Source of the DNA: Aphidius gifuensis | Lineage: Eukaryota > Arthropoda > Insecta > Hymenoptera > Braconidae | Reading direction: 5' to 3' | Length of the DNA stretch: 64,000 nucleotides | Assembly (NCBI RefSeq): GCF_014905175.1 | Contig: NC_057793.1 | Location: 6,014,001 to 6,078,000, forward strand | Translations under genes and position numbers: made by a program | Shown here: piece after piece, positions 38,801 through 52,409 of the stretch | How positions within the stretch are numbered: position 1 is the first letter of the stretch | Layout: each line of letters begins with the position of its first letter | Notes under the pieces: model-generated | The model's input: the letters and a program-made list of their open reading frames with translations, nothing else | What the model was told of the DNA's origin: nothing | Databases searched by the model: none

Positions 38801-40810
38801 TATAATATTTCAAAATAATATTAAACATCATGTTTGCATATTAGACGATCTAATATTTGATAGCTATACAAAATTTTGTAGAAGCAACGATACTAATGAC
38901 ATTTAAGCACGATAATTAAGCTCTAAGCTTGAAAGATAATGAGACCGACATTTGTAATTATAAGTTGCTTTATAATCTCAGCGATTAAAATGAATTTACA
39001 CAGTGACATTTGTAAATGCTATTCTTGTAGTTACTCCTTGAATTTATATTATTAATATTTCAAATTAAAAAAAAAACATAATATCAATGTTGTTTAATTA
39101 ATAGTGTTAGTATTAAATGTAAAATAAATATTATACTTGAGTGAAATAAATTCAAGTGAGTGAATTTTTTTTTTTTTTTTGAAGACTATAAACTCTTGTA
39201 ATTTTATGTTTTCTTGAGGTTTTGTTTTCTATATAAAATTTGCAATATCCTCAGGCAAAATGCCAAGATATTTATCTCGTTGTATATGTGCTCAAGAAAG
39301 ATAGAAAAACAGTGACATTTTTGCAATAAATGTCGTATGTGTGTGAGTTTTTTTATATTTGTCTTGTTTTTTTTTTTTTTAATATCACTCTTGATTTATT
39401 TAACATAAATTTATTTACGACACTACATGCTCAAGATGTTTACAATGTGAGGTTGGTTTACATGAATTAAACAAGGAATCACAACATTGAATAGAAATTT
39501 TTTTTTTTTTTTTTTAATATCCGGCATTTTTTAGTTAATAAAAATCATCTGATGTATTTTATTAATTTTATTATGAATAAAATTTCATTTTTATATAATA
39601 AACTATTGAATTTGTCTTTAGAATTTTATGAAAGAATGTGAAAATATATTGACAGTTTATTTCAAAGAATTTAATATTATACCAAATGAATTTTTCGCTT
39701 TTTTATTTAAAAAATATTATATTGTGAGTGAGGAAATATTTAATATTCATATTTTTTTTTTTCAAAATATTTATACGTTATTTATATTTTTAATTAATTT
39801 ACAAAAAATAAAACTGAAAATATAATTATTAGCAATTAGAAAATAAATTGATTACAAATTTATGAAAAATATATAATACTAGTTTTAATAAATAAATAGA
39901 AAATAATGATTATTTATAAAAAAAAATTAGAAATATTAGAATAATAAAATTAAGGATAATAACAAAATGGCTTTTTTAATTTACTACTTTAAAAGAAATC
40001 AAATAAATTTCAAATATTTCTATGCTTGTATTTTATAATGATAAATTTTAATTTAAAAAAATTCCCAATGTCCTTTATATACTTGTACATTTATATGTAT
40101 TTTTCTGTGCAATTATTTTCCGAGAAAAGTTGCGTTGAAAATATTTTAAACATGAAACTAGTTGGTGATCCTCGATTTTCGGAATTCCATTATTAATTTT
40201 TAAAAAAGTACATTTTTAATACAATTTCATGGAAAATTAATGAAATATTATTCATAGAAAAAATAAAGTTACAAATTTAATTTTCTTTTTCAAAGAAAAT
40301 AAATTTAATGAAAAAAAAAAAAAAAAATTGAGTTTAACTGATGATTGATAATAATGAAAAATGTAGAAGCAAGAAATCGCACTAATGATAACTGCAGTAA
40401 GAAAATATAGTGAAAAAATAAAGTAAAAAAAAAAAAACCAGGGCAAAGTCCAAGCTGTGTCATGGGAGTACCAGAGGTAGTAAATTGAAAGTGTGAGTAG
40501 AAAGGAAGTTTCATTAACACAAAAGAGGGTGTCGCTAGGACAAGCAAATACTAGGGGTAAAACCTTGCCAACTTTTAAATTACATTTTCGGCGGGAAAAT
40601 GGTATACATACTGTGTCGACGACGAGACCATTCCTTGTTTTTCTTTTTTTTTATTATCTTTTTCTTTCGATCTTTCTTTTGAAAGTTTTAGTTTATTTTT
40701 TTTTCGTGACCTGTATATTTACGAAAGACCTATCGTAAAAGACAAGACTCAAGGGTCCCGTTGTGAATATTTGACATTCTGATGTACTTTAAAACGAAAA
40801 GAAAAAAAAT
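35880..40810. other. AT-rich noncoding stretch with minor islands
   Basis: Islands at about 36700-36850 and 40440-40740 have short normal-looking frames but no recognisable product. At 38362-38463 a 33-codon frame to TGA (starting ITDLNLARLFSS) follows a TTTACTTACAG acceptor-like sequence on the plus strand and could be a terminal exon or chance. At 37722-37758 an AAT/ATT-rich imperfect palindrome is present. The rest is A/T filler. Confidence 0.5.
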
Positions 40811-40816
40811 ATAATA

Positions 40817-40868
40817 AAACTAATTTTTTTATTCTGGCTTTCTTGAATTTTATAGGTAAGTTACGAGA
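40817..40868 (+). promoter_or_regulatory. Juxtaposed acceptor/donor motif (ratchet-like), plus strand
   Basis: AACTAAT (branch-like) is followed by a pyrimidine-rich stretch of about 28 nt, TTTTATAG and directly GTAAGTTACG, with the junction at 40855|40856. Both halves are near consensus with no exon between them. It is the best match to a recursive-splicing ratchet point on either strand of this window. Confidence 0.28.
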
Positions 40869-40869
40869 A

Positions 40870-43800
40870 TGTGTTGTTTTACAATTTAAAAAAAGGGAAA
40901 AAAATTTATTACGTTTAATATTTATATTTTTATTAAATTATAAAATCTAGTAAAATTTCTCGTCGGTCTAGAATTTATTTAAACGTATATATTAAATCGC
41001 AACTAACCTCATTTAAAAATGAAAAATAAAATATTTTAATATCTCAAAGAATAACAACAATAAATATAGTCTACTTATTTTCTAAAATATTTAAAAAGAT
41101 CATAAAAATAAACACAATAATCCTAGTAAAAATATTTTTCAAAAATTCAACCCAACTGTTTTCTTTTCAAAGTGACAAAACATAGAAAAAAAAGTATAAA
41201 TATTTGTTCACAATTTATCTAAACATACGTGTATAAAACTTAAAAGTACATAGTGTAAAAAAAATAAAAAAAATCCTGCTATATGTATTTTGAATGACTG
41301 TTTATTTTTTCGTAACTCATAAACTTTATTCAAGAATGTCAATTCCAAAAAAATTTCCACACATGTAAGTTAAATTGCCCCAAATATACGAACATAACCA
41401 AACAACAACTATAATGACATAAAAAAAAAAATGAATAAATAAAAAAATTCGACAAAGGTGGAAATAAATAAAAATTTTGAATTAAAATATTGCGGTAAAT
41501 TTTAAAACCAACTGTCGGATTAATTTGAAACATTGTGAATTCATCAAATGGGATTATGATTATACCATCATCATCATCACATGTTAAGACATATTCTATA
41601 TTTATCTAAGCCTCAACAAATGACATGTAATAGCTAATTGTACTTAATCTCTGTCCTGTCTAAATTAAACCAACCAACGACTATCATCCATATACGCAAA
41701 TCCAAAGGCAAGAAGGATATGTGTGTGTACCGTGTTAAGTTTGAATATATCATCCCTCTGCTTTGTACATGGTATCATGTACAAAGGAACAATTGAAGAG
41801 CAAGACCATATGCTATATATGTCATGCATAATTATATATATATTATTATTATTATTGATAATAATATTATTAATGTAAGCAGGCGGAAAACTTATATATA
41901 TACATTTCAATTTCTCAATTGCAAACAGAGATATATCTATATGTCAGCGCAGAGTAGAGAAAAGACGACTTTGATCAATTGTATATACGACATTATTATA
42001 CAATTCTGCGTAAATGAAATGACAATAGTGAATAGATAATATCTTACTATCCTATTATATATTTTTTAAAAAATGTATTCAGCTTACGAATTGTATATTT
42101 ACTTAATGACATCATTTGTAGAGGATAATAGAGAGTCATTAAATTTTTCTTGGAAATTTAAATTGAATTTTTAAATAAATTATTAATAATAATGTAAAAA
42201 AAAAAATTATTTAAATTATTTTAATTTGTGTTTAGACACTTTATTTATTTATTTATTTTTGATATAATTTAAATATATTTTTGATTGTAAATTATATAGG
42301 TATACCTGAGTAAATGTAAATTAGAAAATTTAAAATTTTTATTTGAACGTGTTGAATTGAGTGTATCCATGCGTTAATAAATTTCATATATATATATATG
42401 ATAACATTGTCGCTGAAAATTGTTGACCGAAAATTGTACAACGTGACACACAGAGAGAGCTTTGCTTGATTCTTGCAAGCTCGACAAAAATATTTTGAAT
42501 TCAGTGATGCCATACAATAATAATGTAGATTGTTATATATTTCTTGCATGTTACTGGTCCATCATCTATCATCAAATATATACATGGTAAAATTTTCAAG
42601 TTTGATGTCAAACCAATATTATTAACTTATTTATACTATTTACATTGCAATTTATTTATTTATTGGTTAACAAATTTATAATATTAATTAACATTGTTTA
42701 AATTTATAATATAGAATCAAATGTAATTTCTTGAGTTGAATTTAATAATTACACCATGGTTCTGGTGATATTGATTACAATTACTGGTCTTATGTTCTTA
42801 GCAAATGTCCACTGGTTGCTTCGGCTGCAATTGAATTTAAATGTAGTGAATAATCTAAAGCCAGTAGTATCACAGAGAAAACAGTTTAAAGCGAATAGAG
42901 TCATTCTATATTTTCAACAACAAGCTTTAAACTTTGTTTAAAAATAAATAAATATAAAAAAAAAAATTGTAATTTGATTGGAAACAACAATTTCAAATAT
43001 TCAATGACACTTGACCAGTTACTTTATAAAATCATTTCAAATATTTGATAATAAAAAATTCAATTGTTTACTGGAATTTTTAGCAAATGAGATATCTTTT
43101 TTTTTTCTTTGTTTCTTTTATGTTAAAGAAGAATTTTTTCAATTTTATAAAATTGTCAAACTATTATAAAATAAAAAAATACCTAAATAAGGCAATTGTT
43201 GAAATACCAAAATAAATAAGTTGACTTGCTGACTCTATGAAACTTTGAAAATAACTTTCATAACGATATTCAAATTTTTGTAAATATCAAAAGCTGCAAG
43301 CTTTTTTTTTTGTTAATAAAATGACAGTAAATTTGTGTTGATTGTTATGTTAATAAAAAGAGTAAAATATTAAAATCTTTTTGATGAAATTTAAATGGAT
43401 AAATGATCATAATGATAAATAATAAAACAAGGTCAATCAATAGATGACACTGATGGTAACATAGATAAATGTGAACAGCATCGATATCCAATATCTTTTG
43501 AATTGTTTCTGCTTCAATGTACCAACGCAATTTCATCTTTACGACACTCAGAAAATCACTAAAAAAAAAAATCTATATACGCGAATCTTTGATGAAATAC
43601 CAGATTGTCAATATTTTATATAAATAATGAAAAATAAAAAAATATTGAACAAATAAAGTGCATGGCATTGATAAATTTAATTGAAATTTGTGGTTAAATT
43701 AATTTGACATTGAAAGACAATCTATATGTGTATAGTGTATAGGAAAATTAATATAAAATGTACTCGTTATTTAATAATAATATATTTCATGAGAGTTGAT

Positions 43801-44050
43801 GACGATTTCACCTGGGATCGAGCTGATGGATTTTTAATTGAATAACATTTTGTAGCACTTAGTGGGTCCACTTGCTGATAATTTACCTCATAATGGACAT
43901 TAACTTTCTACATAGCAAAATTTTCATACGTATAACTATTTTAGTCGCTTTATGCAAGTCTACATTACCTCTTTATGAAAATAAGTTAAATACACCTTCA
44001 TGATTTCACACGCTTTGGATTTTTAATTTTAATCAAATTATCGATATTCT
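40870..44050. other. AT-rich noncoding stretch
   Basis: Only short frames without recognisable content. An ATT/AAT imperfect palindrome lies at about 41838-41870. Confidence 0.6.
42298..42307. promoter_or_regulatory. Palindrome AGGTATACCT with splice-like context
   Basis: A perfect 10-bp palindrome. On the minus strand it sits after TTTACATTTACTCAG, giving another acceptor/donor juxtaposition with a weaker donor (GTATAC). Confidence 0.15.
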
Positions 44051-44051
44051 T

Positions 44052-44098
44052 GATATTTTACCTGCAACATAAAGAAAAATTATTAATTAAAAATATGT
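44052..44098 (-). promoter_or_regulatory. Juxtaposed acceptor/donor motif (ratchet-like), minus strand
   Basis: The minus strand reads TTTTTCTTTATGTTGCAG|GTAAAATATC, with the junction at 44062|44061. The pyrimidine tract and acceptor are good. GTAAAA is an acceptable but not optimal donor. Confidence 0.18.
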
Positions 44099-45574
44099 TC
44101 ATTTAAATATTTTAAAAATTAGATTTAACAAATTATTTATATTTTTTTAAATCACTTTTATTATACATCTTGGATTTGAAGAAAATAATTGGAAAATTAT
44201 ATAATTAGTCGTTGTTAATGCTATCATCATTTCAAAACTAATTTTTTTTAAATATTTATTTTGAATTAATAATGTCAAATAAATGCTTGTATTTATTTTC
44301 ATTTAATTTTTATAAATTTGTAATTAATTTATTTTTTCTTGTGGATATTTTTTTCCAAGATAATTCGAGTCATGTAATGTATTTTCTTTCTCAGATATTT
44401 AGTTTCAAAATTAAACATTGATAGAAAATAAAATTCAAGATTTTAAATTTTAATGTGATTGAGATTTATCATTAATTGTTGGAAAAAAAAAAAAAGTCGT
44501 TCATCTATTATCAATCAGTTCATTGTCTTTGTTAAACCTTGAACTATCGGAATTTTCAAACTGGAATTTTCTTTTTTTTTATATCTTCGTGTCTCATTTA
44601 TTATTTGTTGAGATTGTGTGTTATTTTCCTAGACTATTTTACGTAGCTGTATATATATTTTTTTCTTTTTAATCTGTGAGAGTAGACTTGAAAGCTTTTT
44701 CGGTATTTCTTTATCTATATACAGACATTTTATAGACGAATAAAATTGATGGAAAAACGCATTAAACATGCTTGTATGATTTCCATCAATCTTGGAATTA
44801 ATTTAAATTTTGAAATTGACGTTAAAATCAACACACACTTACACCTACAGCTGCATCAATCTTATCGACTTGTGGCTTATAACATTTACACACAAAATAT
44901 TTGTAAGAAAATAGTGAAACTTGATTAAACTTAGTAAAACAAGTAGCATCTTGTAACTTTGTTAAAACCAACTAGTACAATCGAAGAAATATTTCCACCG
45001 ATAACTAACCAACTTATATAATAATTGTCAGTATTTTTATTATTATTATTGCATTAACAACAACGTGCAGCTTTAAATATTGATGTAATCATATTTAATT
45101 TCAAGTTATTTAAATATCCATTCAATTTTTCATCTGATAATTTAACAAAACTTCAACAAAGTCATTAAAATTTTTATCAAAGAAATCATATTTTTTAAAA
45201 AATATTTATTTTAGTTTTATATAAAAATAAAATTAATAAATAAAATTTTTGTAAACATAATACAATAAATTTAATAAACATTATTTATACAGAGTAAGTA
45301 AATAATTTGAATATCATTTTATAAGAAATTTATAAAAAAAAAAAACTTGAAAATTTATTTATCTTCCAGGGACAAATATCCTTTGGCGATTTATATCAAT
45401 TTTTTAAAATTAAATTCCCTGAACTATGAAAAAATAAATAGACAAATGAAAAAACATTATTGGTAAATAAAAATTTTTAAAAAATAAATAAACTAAATAA
45501 AAATGCTGTATTTAATGTTACATTTGTGTTTTTTTTTTTTTTTTAAATTCATATAATTATCATTACCAACTGTC

Positions 45575-45616
45575 TCTTGAGATAAATATATAATTTTTTT
45601 TTTTGCTAGGTAAATG
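45575..45616 (+). promoter_or_regulatory. Juxtaposed acceptor/donor motif (ratchet-like), plus strand
   Basis: An uninterrupted T tract is followed by GCTAG|GTAAATGAAC, with the junction at 45609|45610. The acceptor is strong and the donor moderate. Confidence 0.18.
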
Positions 45617-48600
45617 AACATTAATCGTTGGTAAGAGACGAAGCTTCCATCTACTCAACCCTTGACTATGTAATGTGGAGCACGATGAAATGAGTTACCC
45701 CAAGAAGGAACTTCATTTCGTAAGCTAAAATGAACGTACTTTATCAGCTTTTATCATAAAAATAAAAAATAAAAAAATGAGAAAAAATTACTCTTCACTC
45801 ATGTCGAAAAAACCACTGCTCTTTTGAAATACTTAGTTGCATTTTTTTTTTTCTTTTTTTTTCTCTTTCATATTTTATTAATATTACTGTCAAAGTGACA
45901 TTTTTAATCGACTCAGTTTTGTACTCGACAAATTAATTATTAAAATGTATATACTCTAAATATGGCTTTAAAAAAAAAGCTAAAAAAAATTACTATATTT
46001 TTAATAATACTATGAATTTTTAAGTAAAGAAAATAATTTAATTTCGTTTTATAAATTATCTATTCTATATGCAATTAAAAAATATATTTCAATTTAAAAA
46101 AAATTATATTTATATTTTTAATAATATTACGAATATTGTGAGTAAAGAAAAAAATTAAAGAAAATAAAAAAAAATATCTTTGTTAAACAAAATCAATAAT
46201 GTTATTTATTATTATTATAATTATTCAATGGTAAAATTAAAAATGTCAAAAAGAATTAATTAAAAAGTCAAGTCATCTGTGGAGTATTAAAAGCGTAATC
46301 TCAGATGGTTTTGCTAGTTTTCTCAATGCTTTTTTTTTCATATTTTATTCTCTTTTTTTCTTCTGATAAACTCTTAATTAATATTAGAACTCATCATCGT
46401 AAGCCAACGTCTACTTGGTAAGCATTTGAACACGAATAAGAATTGAGAAAGCTCTCAATTTTCAATAAATTTAAAACTTGATTTCACTTTACTAATGAGT
46501 ATAAATTGATTTTTAATATTTATTTATTTTTTTATATATTGTATCATAAATTAGTCTCCAATTAAAGCTCACAATTTATATACTCATTTTTTTTATACAA
46601 CAACTAATATAAAAAAATAAAAATATTTTACGTTTGCAATAAATAAAATCATTAATCAAAAAATTGATTAATGTATTATATAAAATATTTTATAAAATAT
46701 TTATGTTGAGATTATTTTTTTTTTAAATTCAATTTATCAAAAAATAATAATTTAGTTTGATGATAAATTATGTAAAATATATATAAACCACACTGATGAC
46801 AATTTAAAAAACAATTTTAAAAGTAAAATTAATTTATGTTTAAATTAGTTTTGTAATTATTGAAGCTTGAGTGATTGAATGGAGTTCAAAGTTGAGAAAG
46901 GACATATTTCATTATTTCCGTTTGTGAGAAATTCGTAAAGACAGTAGTATTTTTAAATGTTGACAATGAAAACCAGATGATGAAGTAAGACTTATGTAAA
47001 TATAACCTTTTAGTAATATGTATATGTGTATGTCATTGAGTGCATTTGAAAGTGTATATATATCATCTCACTACAGAGCGACAGTAGAAAGATAAAATTG
47101 ACGTTTGAGCTTAACATCAATGGACTTGACGTTATCCAAATATTAATTTCTAAGGGTCTTCTTCTTTGGATCAGGTCGAGAGGCTAAAGTGGTCGATATG
47201 AAAGTCAAGTGTAAGTAACTTTATTAACTCAATTTGTATTGCAAATAACTCGAGAGAAGTACCATGAATTATTTATTATTATTAATTAATATTTCAATTA
47301 TATTAATAATTTATTCACTTGAAATTGATTTAGTTGATCAAAATAATAAAATATAGTTTTTTTTTTTTCCTTTATTTTATTAATGACATATAAATTATGT
47401 AAAAATTTATCATTTTTTTTATTTGTTAATTTAATTTTTGTATGTTAATTAACGTTATGAAATAATAGAAAAAAAAAAAATAGTTTTTTTATTTGAAGTA
47501 TTATTTAAAGCTTATAAAAATTCATGATTTTTCAAGTTAAATTTAAAACATTGTCTTGAAATAATAAATAATAGGATTTTGCATTATATAGGTCATTAAA
47601 AATGAGAAAAAAAATTATAATAGATGTATAATGTCAAAAAAAAAAAAAAAATCACAACAGAAAAAAGTTTATCAAGTTGTTAATTGAATTATAAAAAAAA
47701 CTTTGTTATTATTATATTATTCGAAATGGGGAATGTTTTTAATAACATGCAAAAACGAAATAATTTATATATTCCAGCTCACAGTTTGAATAATATATAT
47801 ATAACTAAACTTTTGTAAAAGAAAGTTAAAAAAAAAAAAAAACCATTCAGTTCAATTGATGAAAATTTGTAAGGTTTAAAAAAATAATAATAAAAAGAGA
47901 ATTTAATTTTTTTTTTTATAATTCAAAGGAATGTTGGAATTACCTCATTTAGATTTCATTTTTTCCAATTACTGATTTTATTATAAAAAGAGAACTTTAC
48001 ATTAAATATTGAAAAATAAAAAAATTAATTTCAACTGCTAATTTTTATCAGATGAATTTATTTAATTTATTATTTGTGGTTAATGGAATAATAATTATGT
48101 AGTTGAAATATAAATTTAGAATATTAAAATATATAATTATTGCACATCTGTTTTATAGACAATAGCAGCTTTTTATTATTGCTAGAAACGGAAATTCAAG
48201 AGGGGTAAAAAAATATCTATGACTTGTAGTCTATGTTCTTTTTTAATGTTATTTTTTTTTTCCTCCATCTGCACGAGTAGATATAAATCTACATTAACAT
48301 GTGCACAATAATATAATATTACCTGTATAATATTTTATATCTCAAAAATTCATATGGTTTCCAAAATAAAAAAAATAATTATATTATCAAAATTTAACAA
48401 ACGGAAAAACTTTTCTAATTTTTTTGTGCATTAATTTTTTTAATTAAAATTATAATTTTATTTTATGTAAAAATAAAATTCTAAAATTTATTTATCTCTA
48501 AAAATATTGTAATTAATTAGAAATTATTTTTTCAAGTTTTCACAAAACAAAAAAATTTTTTTAAAAATAACAGATAAAAAAAAAAATTCGACAGTTTATT

Positions 48601-51029
48601 AAATTATTAAAATTTAATATTTTTATTTAGAAAATAAAAATATATTTTTATGATATAATTTATATAAACCGAAAAGAGGAACTTCACGTCATACAAAATT
48701 GGGTGTTCTTTATTGGAGCACATTGTGTGGAAACATTAATTAAATTTCATATATCCATATTAACACAATTTATATATATCTTAAAATTGTATATAAATTT
48801 TTTACGTTCGATAACCTTGCTCGATCGATTTAATCGACCCTCGTCGTCACCACTTGGCATCATACCACGTGTGACATGAGTTCAAGTGTCCGTGTGTCCT
48901 GTCTCTATATTTTCCATCAAAAGAAAAAAAAATAAAAACCAACAAATCGTAGGAAAAAAATAATATAATTATTTAAATTATTCTATTTCTAGTTTTTTTT
49001 TGTTTTTCTATTTCAAATTATATCTGTCGCTTTGACATAAAATAATACTAGCACAAAAAGTATTAAATAAATATAATTCAAAAAAACAATTGATTTATTT
49101 TTTATTGATTCAAATAATTTATTATTATTTGAGACATATTAATTTTCGTATAACTGTTTTATAATCACTTATTGCTGTTGGCACTAAAAGTAACATTAAA
49201 TATCACATCATGAGAATTGTAAATATTCAAAAGACCATATGGAAATTGACCACAATAATGTATCACACATTAACACAAAATATATGATAATGCAGTGATG
49301 TTACGAATTAACTGGTATTTTCACAAATTCAGTTTGTATTTGTAAAGGCATAAAATTTTGCTCTATGAATTAATGGGCAATTGTATTGATGTACAACAAA
49401 TAATTTATTGTACACATTGAAAATTTTATGTTTCACACGTATTATAATACTCAAATTGAAATTAAAAAAATAAAAAGTTATAGCCAATATGGATGTTAAT
49501 AATGAAAATATATTTTTCAATAAATGTAACTTTATATTTGTCAACGAAGCTGTAAATATTTCAGTTGAGATAACTCAAACAATAAATTTAAATTTAAATA
49601 TTAAATAATAAATTAATTAATTCATAAAAAGTTTTAAAAAATGAGAGGATTTTGAAAAATATATATTTATAAATTTTATAAGACATTTTATTAATATTTT
49701 CTTATAAATAAAAATATTATTTAAATGTTTTTGTTTTTTTTATAAATTGGTTGATAGAATTATTATTATTAAATTGTAACAAGTACAAAAACTTTTGTAA
49801 ATAAATTTATAGTATAATTGTATGAAAAAGATAAAAAAAAAACTTGGTCAACTTTTGACAGTTGTATATATAATAAATAAATATATTTTAAAGTTTGTAT
49901 TACATTTGATTAAGTACTAAATTCAAGAAACACAAAACACCTTTTTGTATCGTCTTGTGTATCCTATTTTCACCATAAATAAAAGAGAGTCTGAGATTAC
50001 GATTTGAATTCCAGTGAAATTGGATTTCACAGCAGCGAAAATAAACTGCGTGACTATACACAATTTTCTGTACAACAAAATAAATAAAATAGAAAAATAT
50101 TCATCTATTTAAAAAAAAAAAAAAAATGAAATAAAAAAACTTGTGATATTAATCCAAAAGAAAAAGAAAAAAACATACAATAGAGTATTTTATTTTATAA
50201 TTTATTTTTAAATTCTCATCAGAAAAAGTAATATTAAAAAAAAAAAAATTTATTAACAATAGAACATTGATGAATGAATTTTCAAAGTTAAAAAAGTCAA
50301 AAGATCAAAACTTGATAAAAAATTTAAAAAAACTAGTAATTAATAATTTTTGTTAATTAAATAAAATGTCGATAAAGTGACACTTGATTTATTTAATCAC
50401 TCGAGTCACGTACAGTAGAAAAACTTTTATCTTTTTTAATTACCGAGATGGAAAAAAAATATTAATAAGTCATCTGCGAGTGCAGCAGTTTTCCATAACT
50501 TGTATAATACAAAAAAAAAAAATTAAGAATAAAAACTAGTAGATATATGTTATTAAAATTGATTAATAAAAAAGCTTTTTATATAAAAATAAAAATTATA
50601 CATGTAATGATGTAATTAAGAGATATTGATAATAATAAAATTGACTGAATCGTGGCAACTGACAAATACGATATTATATAAATTAAATTTCAAAAGCTCC
50701 AATGTTGTATCGAGGCATGCAGCTAACAGCGCCTCAAAGAGACTAATTTTCTTGAATTATTATTATGTAAAATTAATTTAATGAATATATATTTTACAAA
50801 ATTCCATGTGATAAAGTAATTAAGCTGTGTATAAAATAAAATAAAAAAAACTTTTTCACTGTAAATTATTAATAAAATTATGAATTAATATTTAAAAATT
50901 GACATTTTTTTCACACGATAGAAGGAAAAAAATTTAATTAAATTCATTGGTGCATCTATGCATTGACAAATTGAAAAATAATAATTTTTTTTTTTTTTAA
51001 ATATCCTGCTAGACGCGATGATGGTTTAT

Positions 51030-51060
<31 letters not shown>

Positions 51061-51340
51061 TTATCTGAACTTTAGGCATACTAATTATTATAAAAAGAAA
51101 AAAATTTATTAAATAGAAATTAATTATAAAATAATATTTTTAAAGAAAAAAAAAAAAGATGAAAATATTGAACTTTTAATTTGATAAAAATTACAATAAA
51201 AAATTATTAATTTAGTTGATAAAAAAATATTTCTGACGTTAATTTTGCAGGGAGTTAATAGACATTTTTTGGTAAAATAAAATCAGATATTTCTGAGGAA
51301 AAAAATACGGAATAAACTGCATAAGCTTTATTTGTAAAAC
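45617..51340. other. AT-rich noncoding stretch
   Basis: No supported gene, except that at 47155-47210 an 18-codon open segment (VFFFGSGREAKVVDMKVK) lies between a TTTCTAAG acceptor-like word and a good GTAAGTAAC donor-like word. I treat that as a hypothesis only. The rest is A/T filler with homopolymer runs. Confidence 0.55.
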
Positions 51341-51357
51341 AAGTGAAACGCAAAAAG

Positions 51358-51618
51358 ATGATAGTAGGGTCAAGTAGGGTTAAAGCTGGTACTTGTCTGT
51401 TTGTGGATATCTCAAAACCTCTTTTGGTAAAATCTATCTCTCACTGCACAATAGTTTTTATTTCACGAAACCACAATTGTAGCATCTTTAGCCTCCATTT
51501 ACAATACTATATATATGCCATTGCGGTTTTCTATTTCCAGCAGCTTGAATTCAGAAAATCACAAGTTCGTGCTTGCACGTATTTTCTAAAATTTTCGATC
51601 ATAAGTCGCCTCGATTAA
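51358..51618 (+). other. Unrecognised open frame, one of the least low-complexity in the window
   Basis: An 86-residue ATG-to-TAA frame starting MIVGSSRVKAGTCLFVDISK, compositionally varied over its whole length and with little poly-A/T. It contains six cysteines spread without an obvious motif and no clear signal peptide or membrane span. An internal TATTTCCAG could be an acceptor. No promoter, partner exon or family is recognised. The minus strand of this region is interrupted by stops, which slightly favours the plus frame. Chance remains likely, given the number of frames scanned. Confidence 0.2.
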
Positions 51619-52261
51619 AGTTTTCACATTTATCGTGGATAAATATAGAAAAGAAACTGAGGCAACGTGATATTGGAAATCAAAGAAAAATAGAAAAAAA
51701 TTTAACAGTAAAAACAAAAATAAAAAAAAAATATTTTTAAATTATTACCGATAGGTGAGCTTGTGGTTCGATGAAAAAAAAAAAGTATCATTTTGAATTT
51801 TATATATCCTTGCACAAGTGCCAATTTAAAAAAAAAATTATATATATTTTTTATACAACCATGTATAAAATTTAAATATTTAAAATTAAAATATAATTTA
51901 AAAAAAAAAAAAAAACAAATTTTAAACTTTATTAGTCACAATGTTTATCAAATTTTTTTTTTAAAACAATTTAAATACCATAATAAAACACAAGTTTTTT
52001 AGATACGATAATATATATAAATAATATTTTTTTTCTCTGAACAATTAAGAGCCCCATATTTTAGGTGAATAAAAATACACGACAAATATTAATGATGTGG
52101 TTTAACCAAGTGTGAAAAAAATAGTACAAGTATACAAGACACACAAGGGTGGAAAATATATGATCCCTCAAAATCACAATTTATATATACAACCTCAACA
52201 CTTGGCGTCTGCTTAAAACCATTTTATCATAACACCGTTTATCATGGGTAATTGCCAGACA

Positions 52262-52408
52262 ATGGACGTCTATGATGGTTGGCCCCCGAGGCGTCGTCGT
52301 CGTCGTCGTCGTCTTCTTTCTTTCGCCACTTTCTTAAATCGATCGGCGCATAACTTTTATTTATTTATTTATATGCTACTGTTATGCTACCATCAGCTAT
52401 CATCATGA
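52262..52408 (+). other. Small open frame with an arginine run over a CGT microsatellite
   Basis: A 48-residue frame (MDVYDGWPP, then eight arginines, LLSFATFLNRSAHNF) reads through the CGT repeat. The minus strand of the same patch is also open in two frames, giving poly-Thr or poly-Asp. The repeat itself explains the openness, so coding is not supported beyond this. Confidence 0.12.
52292..52313. repeat. (CGT)7 microsatellite in a GC-rich island
   Basis: Seven tandem CGT triplets plus a partial one follow GGCCCCCGAGG. CpG-dense and compositionally unlike its surroundings (island about 52255-52350). Confidence 0.93.
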
Positions 52409-52409
52409 A

